Of a stretch of DNA of 64,000 nucleotides, positions 58,801-64,000 are shown piece by piece. The stretch is from NCBI GenBank assembly GCA_036389255.1, contig DASVQI010000024.1, positions 372,001 through 436,000 of the forward strand. The letters are read 5' to 3'. Origin of the DNA: JACVRN01 sp036389255. Its GTDB lineage: Bacteria > Acidobacteriota > Blastocatellia > Pyrinomonadales > Pyrinomonadaceae. The notes beneath the pieces were generated by a model, which ran no database searches, was not told the origin of the DNA, and saw only the letters and a program-made list of their open reading frames with translations. How positions within the stretch are numbered: the first letter of the stretch is position 1; each line of letters opens with the position of its first letter. The translations under genes and the position numbers were made by a program.

Positions 58801-60708
58801 ATTATTCTTATCAGGGGGTTTCTCATGGCGGCTTCTTTCCGACGAATTGATAAGCTAAAGCAGAAAATGCTAAGCGACCCCGAGCTTATTAGCTCATTCA
58901 ACAGGCAATGGAAGATGGCTGTGCATTTATCCGATATTGGATTCTGTCTCGTGGCGCTTATAGAGAGCAATTTAAGCAGGAATGAGATAAGACGCCTTCT
59001 CGGATTTAATAATTTATCCGAGTTTACAAGAGATATTGAGAGAAGATTTGCCGAAGCTGATTCACTGTTGCACATCGCTAACGGGCTTTATGGAGTCGCC
59101 CAATATAACCCGCTTCTGGCAAAGAGTGTGCTACGACAGTATGTTAACAGGATAGCAAACAGAGCAAAATCCCAAACCGGGCACAGAGATAGCGCGTCAC
59201 AAGCCGACGAGCCAACTAACGAGTTTTTTTATAACAAGAACTTGGTAGAGTTGGGTTGTCTATTGCAGATAAGTTCGGCCATCAACTCGGATGATGCGCG
59301 AAGACTGGTCAAGATGAAGTTCGCCGTCGAGAATCCGCTACGCGCCGGTGGGGACGGCGGACAAACAGAGCCGGAAGTATTACAGACAGCCGTCAAAGAG
59401 TTTAACTTGGGAAGGCTTACAATCTTCTTAACAGGGCTTCAGCAATCGTCGCGACATTACGCGCTGATTGCAGTTCAGAAAACATGCTCGGAGAGCAACT
59501 GGCAAAAGCTCTATGAAGAGACCGAAGTGATGGAGAGGCTCATTCAATATATCCGTGCTTTGCAGGGAATCAGTGTGAAGAAGGCAGCAGAATTCATTGA
59601 ATTCTTATTCAGCAATCACGCGTCTAAGATCATAGAATCTTTGAAATATGAAGCAAATCTTCTGTTGATTGCAAACTGGCTCCAAGCCCTTGCTAAAACG
59701 GGGCAGGAATTCAGACAACTATACGCGCCCCCCCTGATTAATTCGCTAAAAGAGGCCGTCGAGTATGACTCGCATCTCTGGCATTTACTGGAAAGCGCAG
59801 AGGCATTGCTACAAATCGGGTCTTATCAGGAAGCAACGGAAATATGCGACTACATACTGTCTGAAGCTCCGTTGATGGACTCGGTGCGTAACCTGAATAA
59901 TTGGCTTGTTCTTATGCATAAGGCTTTACATATTGAACAGAAATGCAACCTACCCGATTTCGCGGGCAACCTCACAAGATACATGGATGACGCACAGCTT
60001 TCCACATTGCTCGCTCCAAAAGGGCAAGAGATTCTTTCCGGCTTCGCCTATCAACTATTTAAGGCCAATCAGTCGCCGTCGCTTGACCGCCTGAGGGCCA
60101 AAGTGCTGTCGGAACAGCATAATATCATCCAAGCTGCCACAGAGGCTCCGGACTCTATTATCAAACTTATAGCTTTGATACTTTCGGAAGCTCCTGTCAG
60201 TTATGTCCTTAGCACTATCGAAAATATTGAATGGCTCGAATCAAATTCGTGGGAGCTTGGGCTGGCCGCTCTGTTATTCAATATAATATATGCAGATGAG
60301 GCGGAAACATTCCCAATCCATTTGAATACACATTCAGATGTATTTAAGGAATTTATGACTAAGAATTTAAATAAGCATTCGACGAATTTGGAGTTCGCCC
60401 TGACTTTATACCTTGCATACTATATCAAGCTCGATGAAACGATGCTTTCCCGGTTGAGAGAACAGGCCAGAGCGCGAGCAGAAGATGAATCGTTATCAGC
60501 GACACGCTGGCTGTTGAATAATTTTGAGGACGTGAAAGCTCTTAAAGGGATGTCTTATTATATTTGGAGCTATTTACAGAAGACTGTCCTGCGGCCAATC
60601 TACCTGCCTTGGACGAATGATGTTGAGCGAGTAGTTCGTTTTGCCTCCCAGCAAAGCCGCCAACGCAACTTGTCAGACCTTGCCACTACAGACATGCTGA
60701 ACCTATAA
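55828..60708 (+). CDS. Avs-like STAND NTPase with N-terminal Cap4-type nuclease domain (candidate defence protein)
   Basis: 1626 residues. The N-terminus (about 1-150) reads GGSDQRRGAAYQDHSLLFYI, then EAVEDAKIIYNIDKDGSR and EYVQCKKRE. This is the 'GG---RG--YQ' opening, acidic residue and E-x-Q-x-K core of DUF4297/Cap4-like PD-(D/E)XK dsDNA nucleases. A P-loop NTPase follows: Walker A ISGSVGSGKTTLCKYL near 316-325, Walker B TLFIVDDQH near 372-378, and a sensor-like LVISSKINYG. The remaining about 1100 residues are alpha-helical without a recognised domain, as in the ligand-sensing C-termini of antiviral Avs proteins. The order nuclease, NTPase, helical sensor fits this class. The target ligand is unknown. 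AT-rich, it ends 31 bases before the convergent histidine kinase stop. Confidence 0.75.
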   Translation: MPKVRSGGSDQRRGAAYQDHSLLFYILSRLTAHPDLEAVIEAVEDAKIIYNIDKDGSRVVITEYVQCKKREKPSNGQIHAGLTNQDRWIKGTFYVRELEDWLVTKREGVVTAKLLNDNPNAFYTALIFGYLTPKLELFVPTDVEDYLPILYPSNLNEKFDVSHSHKAKSLKLHSKTYNKIISEESLKRVRILTTGSPQELETICWRMLTTPDLFGVSKHKVDSVLNELQRLILEASQIQGSITGSKLREIIQSGRMERGIWQEAGKVLKTGIERQANINEGETLSQYDFEHGHFAVYREMRQALEAIKDPGALVVISGSVGSGKTTLCKYLIYKFLSDKANRRAYYLSALPTTVLDDETDFLEQNIHSDTLFIVDDQHLAQAEVFSLIEKFWDYKTSGNADARLVISSKINYGRTESLGEGHTSSLLRHAIQINLPLNSRETVEQLISQIKQSTNLETQLSTREIANLSDGVLGVALIIARCARRLSGDLSLEGIFTAHNLRSQIARWILSYLPELKETSDFENKVVPLFVISAFGLPIPEDYSRSVIVELNRVGFLEPYETENTNHLYRAVDINLAFILQEQYKHAHLAILKDYVTRYPQWLPMALTRVADWKESQETLKQLSRSKFELIVRNISAITSPYSLKDRTNILQAIRSSSRYTSNRVFERWAYPAEQPNDYFFIDVIAKAGTARELTSFLKLAERFDKDLQILPDMAATQLMRDESQSVLSLIKDKSCRLDDAAATIRALKAFSKGFAEQLYKEFTASEEFDAKLSGTEVADDGLSILLRFCEEIKRVDQVEAYKRLETHLPPEKIIQTTLGHISGINTLSVFLLRLHHLQPRLAANLVSELWDNHKSKVESLLRRERYLDTLTQDFYAFSRINKIITIRIANEIFDRLLFLFQNENKFSIIGSTIESTWKYTSRKLSLRLCESMDKNKILGLLLNERRYADKVGRFLFYLSKASGPTAAWFEEQLDYKYFLRAARIPRLRDLIILIRGFLMAASFRRIDKLKQKMLSDPELISSFNRQWKMAVHLSDIGFCLVALIESNLSRNEIRRLLGFNNLSEFTRDIERRFAEADSLLHIANGLYGVAQYNPLLAKSVLRQYVNRIANRAKSQTGHRDSASQADEPTNEFFYNKNLVELGCLLQISSAINSDDARRLVKMKFAVENPLRAGGDGGQTEPEVLQTAVKEFNLGRLTIFLTGLQQSSRHYALIAVQKTCSESNWQKLYEETEVMERLIQYIRALQGISVKKAAEFIEFLFSNHASKIIESLKYEANLLLIANWLQALAKTGQEFRQLYAPPLINSLKEAVEYDSHLWHLLESAEALLQIGSYQEATEICDYILSEAPLMDSVRNLNNWLVLMHKALHIEQKCNLPDFAGNLTRYMDDAQLSTLLAPKGQEILSGFAYQLFKANQSPSLDRLRAKVLSEQHNIIQAATEAPDSIIKLIALILSEAPVSYVLSTIENIEWLESNSWELGLAALLFNIIYADEAETFPIHLNTHSDVFKEFMTKNLNKHSTNLEFALTLYLAYYIKLDETMLSRLREQARARAEDESLSATRWLLNNFEDVKALKGMSYYIWSYLQKTVLRPIYLPWTNDVERVVRFASQQSRQRNLSDLATTDMLNL

Positions 60709-60739
60709 CCGTAGGCTGGCTTGTAAGCTAAAGCGGGAG

Positions 60740-63268
60740 CTAGACGCTTCCTGTCGTGGATTCCGCCAAGTTTGCTATGGATATTATAAGCTCGCCCGGC
60801 TCCACGGGCTTCGGCACGAACAGATTGAAGCCGACAGACAAGGCGCGCACTCTATCCTCCACCCTTACGTAAGCCGTCAGGGCAATGGCCTGAGTCTTTC
60901 TGTCAGCCCCGGACGCGGCCTCAAGCTGCCTCACTTTTTGAATGAGCGAGTAACCGTCTTCGTCCGGCATGGCAAGGTCGGAAACCAGCACGTCAGGCTT
61001 GTACCATTCAAACAGCTCAAGCGCTTCGGCGGCAGATGAAGCAGTCTGCACGGTGGCCCTGTATTCCGACAGTATCAGGCTCAACAGCTTAAGAGTGTCG
61101 CGGTCATCATCTACCAACAACACGCGCACGCCGTCCAAAGCAGGAAGAGGTCTGTAGGACGCGTCACTTTCATCATTTGCCCTCATGCTCTCTGTTCTGC
61201 TGCCGCGCACAGCCTCCGCTCTTTCAACGGCGAGAGGAAGCCGGACGGTGAAGGTTGAGCCGTGTCCTTCTCCATGACTTTCCGCACGGACAGTCCCTCC
61301 GTGCAACTCTACAAGGTGGCGCACAATCGCCAGCCCCAGTCCCAGCCCGCCCTGCCTGCGCGTAGAGCTTCCGTCTGCCTGTCGGAAGCGGTCGAAGATG
61401 AAGGGTAGAAATTCCGGGTTTATGCCCTGTCCCGTATCGCTCACTTTTATCTGGACGTACGATGCGGCCCGCTCAAGTCGCAGGCGTACCTGCCCGCCCG
61501 AAGGTGTAAACTTGATGGCGTTGGAGAGTAGATTCCAGACTACCTGTTGCAGACGACTAGCATCGCCCTGTATGTGGCGGGCGCTCGGGTCGAACGTGAC
61601 TTCAAGCCGGATGTCCTTGGAATCAGCCGCCAACTGCACGGAATCAATAGCCGCGTTGATAATGGCGGCGGCGTCAACCTGCTCTACGTTGAGTCGCAGA
61701 TTGCCCGTGATGACGCGCGACACGTCCAGTATGTCTTCTATCAGTTGGGCCTGTGTCTTTGCGTTTCGCTCGATGGTCTTGATAGCACGCTTGGAGGCAT
61801 CTTCGCTCAGGCGGTTGTGGCGAAGCATGTGCGACCATCCGAGGATTGCCGTTAGAGGCGTGCGCAACTCGTGCGAGACGGTTGCCAGAAACTCATCCTT
61901 CAGCCGGTTGGCGCTCTCGGCTTCCGTGCGCGCTAGCTGCTCGCGCACTAGAAGCTGTTTGCGCTCTTCAAGCTCATGCTGTACTTGGCTGTGTAGCTGC
62001 GCGTTATCAATGATGTCTGCGGCCATCTGGGCATACAAATCCATCAGGCGAGTCTCGCGCTCAGACGGTCGGCGTGGTTGGCGGAAATGAACTGACAGCA
62101 CGCCTATGATATTACCGCTTCTGGTGATGAGCGGGGTGCTGTGGCAGGCTCGGAAGCCTGCAAGGCGCGCAGCCTCCCTGTAAAGAGCGAAGACAGGGTC
62201 AACCTCCACATCCTCCACTATGACGCGGCGGCGCTGCTCGTAGGAAGTGCCGCAGGCTCCGCCGCCGGGCGGCACCCACTCTATCTGCTTTAGAAACTCC
62301 GGGTCGAACCCGCTTTGAACTTTGAGACCCAGCCCGCCGCGTTCCGAATCGCACAAAGAGAGTAATCCCATGTCTGTGTGCTGAACTTCCATAGCCGCGC
62401 GCAATACCTCTTTGAGCACCAGCTCAACGTCCAGCGTGTGCGTCAGCCCGACGCTCATCTCGTGCAGACGACGCAGGTCTTCAACCTGTATCTCAAGCTC
62501 ATCCTTCACAGAGCGCAGGTTAGCTTCGGCCTCTTTTCGCTCGGCAATCTCAGCCTCAAGCAGCCTTGCCTTCTGTTGCAGAAGGATGATGGCGCGCAGG
62601 CGTTCCCCTGCATCATTCAGCGAGGTATAACTTTCGGCCGGAACCATGCTTGAGTGCTGTGAGCATACACTGTGAAGTGGGTCGGCCATGGATTCGCCGC
62701 CGAAGCCGTTCATGGGATAGCCGCAAAGGAGCGAAAACCTGTGAGTCTCGCGCAGCTCATTCCAGAGCCCTTCCAGACTGATTGCTTCAGCGTGCTTACC
62801 TTCGGCCCAGAGCAGAGCGACCATCTCTCCGAAAATCTTGACCGAGGGACGGCCTTCAGCGACCTGCTTTATAATGCCGCCTATTACCTCTTTGAAGAGA
62901 GCGGGGTCTGGACACCCGTCAACCATCAATCTGGATAACGTCTCAGAGGCATCCAGCGAGACATACAGGCCCGTGGCCATGGCGGACGCCACATCCAGCC
63001 CGCGCGCTTCTAAACGCTCTTCGAGAGCATTCCTGTGAGCCTCTGTGGCTACGATGATGACGGCCTCGCCTTTCTCCAGAGCCGTGCCTGCGAAGGCTGC
63101 GAGCGAATCCAGCAGAAACGTGTCCGTCTCGTAGAACTGTACGAAGTGGTCAAGCTCGCTCATCGCGCTCCAGTCGGAGTGCGGAGCAAGCTCATTCACA
63201 GTTACGCCTGTAGCGTTCTGTAAAATCAGGTCTGATGGAGGGTCGGAGTTGTTGATTGCTCTACTCAA
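60740..63268 (-). CDS. Hybrid sensor histidine kinase (MEDS-GAF-HisKA-HATPase-REC)
   Basis: 842 residues. The start is TTG at 63268, with GGAGG six bases upstream. An N-terminal MEDS sensory domain (about 30-190; FVQFYETDTFLLDSLAAFAG, GEAVIIVATEAHRNAL) is followed by a coiled coil (about 230-270), a GAF domain (about 275-425; AAMEVQHTDMGLLSLCDSE), HisKA (LATVSHELRTPLTAILGWSH, phospho-His), and HATPase_c with N-box LLSNAIKFTP and G-boxes DTGQGINPEF and GGLGLGLAI. A C-terminal receiver (GVRVLLVDDDRDTLKLL, VLVSDLAMPDEDGY) has the phospho-Asp. No membrane span, so it is probably cytoplasmic. No output regulator is adjacent. Confidence 0.93.
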   Translation of the reverse strand: MSRAINNSDPPSDLILQNATGVTVNELAPHSDWSAMSELDHFVQFYETDTFLLDSLAAFAGTALEKGEAVIIVATEAHRNALEERLEARGLDVASAMATGLYVSLDASETLSRLMVDGCPDPALFKEVIGGIIKQVAEGRPSVKIFGEMVALLWAEGKHAEAISLEGLWNELRETHRFSLLCGYPMNGFGGESMADPLHSVCSQHSSMVPAESYTSLNDAGERLRAIILLQQKARLLEAEIAERKEAEANLRSVKDELEIQVEDLRRLHEMSVGLTHTLDVELVLKEVLRAAMEVQHTDMGLLSLCDSERGGLGLKVQSGFDPEFLKQIEWVPPGGGACGTSYEQRRRVIVEDVEVDPVFALYREAARLAGFRACHSTPLITRSGNIIGVLSVHFRQPRRPSERETRLMDLYAQMAADIIDNAQLHSQVQHELEERKQLLVREQLARTEAESANRLKDEFLATVSHELRTPLTAILGWSHMLRHNRLSEDASKRAIKTIERNAKTQAQLIEDILDVSRVITGNLRLNVEQVDAAAIINAAIDSVQLAADSKDIRLEVTFDPSARHIQGDASRLQQVVWNLLSNAIKFTPSGGQVRLRLERAASYVQIKVSDTGQGINPEFLPFIFDRFRQADGSSTRRQGGLGLGLAIVRHLVELHGGTVRAESHGEGHGSTFTVRLPLAVERAEAVRGSRTESMRANDESDASYRPLPALDGVRVLLVDDDRDTLKLLSLILSEYRATVQTASSAAEALELFEWYKPDVLVSDLAMPDEDGYSLIQKVRQLEAASGADRKTQAIALTAYVRVEDRVRALSVGFNLFVPKPVEPGELIISIANLAESTTGSV

Positions 63269-63434
63269 AAGATGCCTCCGTAGGATGCCGGGGTTCTGTC
63301 ACTCATGCCACTCTGCAATGCTTATTGCTTGAGGGTTGACTTAAGAGGACAAGTCACAGATAGAGTCACGGGGGAATCTGACCGGGGCTATTCTAACTCT
63401 CTTCAGGCTTTAAAGCCAGAATAATCGAAAGCCG

Positions 63435-64000
63435 TCACCTTTTGGCTACTAAGACTTGAAAGCTCTCGCTCATGCCGCCGGGCAGAATCATCTCGCGCGC
63501 AGTAGCTCTCAAATTAAGAGAAGCCGCGTCGGCTGTCTCGACCGCAGTCATGCGCGCCAGTTCTTCAAGGAGCCCGGCGCGAAGGAGAAATCTATCCTGC
63601 CTCTCAAAGGAGACTATCTCTAACCCGGCCTCGCGGCAGACGCGCCTGACGGTTGTCCAGTCAATCGTGGTGGTCAGGTCGTACTCGCCCGGCTCAAGCA
63701 GCGCGTCTTTCATCAACTGATGACGGCTGAGCGCGCGAAGCGAGCCTCCCGGACGAAGGCTTTTGTCATACAACTCGCTCGCCTCCGCTCCGTAGTCCAC
63801 CAGTATGAGATATCCGCGATTGAAAATGTTCGCCGCGCGCTTCAGCCAGTCTATTGCTTGAAGATTAACCTCTGCCAACTGTCCTTCCGCGAAGACTACG
63901 TCCAGTTTCCGAAGGTGCTCGGCTATTAGCGGCGTGGAAAGCTCGCCGGTCGTCCAGATAAAATTCCCTGCTTCGTCCGTCGTTATAAAAAGCTCGCGCA
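63435..64000 (-). CDS. MidA-family SAM-dependent methyltransferase, C-terminal part (5' end outside window)
   Basis: About 188 residues visible, open to the window edge. The DUF185/COG1565 pattern includes ITTDEAGNFIWTTGELSTPL, VFAEGQLAEVNLQAIDWLKRA, GYLILVDYGAEASELYDKSL, GSLRALSRHQLMKDALLEPG and DLTTTIDWTTVRRVCREAGL. Human NDUFAF7 of this family methylates an arginine of a complex I subunit; the bacterial substrate is unproven. The ATG/TTG at 63878 is internal. It lies 166 bp upstream of the histidine kinase in the same direction. Confidence 0.85.
   Translation of the reverse strand, partial: RELFITTDEAGNFIWTTGELSTPLIAEHLRKLDVVFAEGQLAEVNLQAIDWLKRAANIFNRGYLILVDYGAEASELYDKSLRPGGSLRALSRHQLMKDALLEPGEYDLTTTIDWTTVRRVCREAGLEIVSFERQDRFLLRAGLLEELARMTAVETADAASLNLRATAREMILPGGMSESFQVLVAKR

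Overview
The window reads as a chromosomal segment of a Gram-negative member of the Acidobacteriota, most likely near the Blastocatellia. This is inferred from gene content, not from a marker search: giant serine/threonine kinases with TolB/WD40-like propellers beside an ECF sigma factor, a long LptC/LptA-type fusion, UMF1 and UppP genes, an orphan regulatory PTS with HprK, and a high-GC chromosome packed mostly on the minus strand. No rRNA, tRNA, CRISPR array or recognisable transposase was seen.

Layout. 1-4453 (+): tail of hemD, an NtrC-type sigma-54 activator, an alkaline-phosphatase-superfamily enzyme and a UMF1 transporter. 4450-6000 (-): small membrane/TPR genes and a ribbon-helix-helix protein. 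6097-6630 (-): RNase P RNA. 6844-12900 (-): an envelope/polysaccharide export group (TPR+DUF11 protein, SLBB export protein, AMIN-like domain plus outer-membrane barrel). 13075-25078 (-): a long cluster, in transcription order recJ, lptC/A fusion, lptB, rpoN, hpf, hprK, rapZ, EIIA-Man, HPr and enzyme I. It is the acidobacterial counterpart of the lptCAB-rpoN-hpf-ptsN-rapZ-npr cluster of Proteobacteria. 25159-29770 (-): PilZ, uppP, SDR, ACT-domain protein and rnj. 30484-37245 (-): an ECF sigma factor and two tandem kinase-propeller receptors. 38045-44270 (-): ksgA, ribD, ftsY, an unknown gene and an HD-GYP phosphodiesterase. 44713-50035 (+): ECF sigma/anti-sigma/Spy-like genes, then mlaE-mlaF-mlaD. 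60740-64000 (-): a hybrid histidine kinase and a MidA-like methyltransferase.

The segment from about 50036 to 60720 differs from everything around it. It is visibly AT-richer and lacks the hairpin repeats found elsewhere. It holds a decayed HNH endonuclease, a 1458-residue SecA-like ATPase fused to a multi-pass membrane domain, and a 1626-residue protein with an N-terminal PD-(D/E)XK/Cap4-like nuclease domain, a P-loop NTPase and a long helical C-terminus. The second protein has the architecture of antiviral STAND (Avs-like) proteins. I propose the pair as a candidate undescribed defence system in which a membrane-anchored SecA-derived motor works with a nuclease-NTPase sensor.

A second pattern runs through the rest of the window. 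Most gaps between co-directional genes contain degenerate 7-bp (sometimes 8-9-bp) tandem repeats, often arranged as two complementary arms forming long hairpins. The unit sequence differs from gap to gap. In at least four genes the stop codon is part of the repeat.
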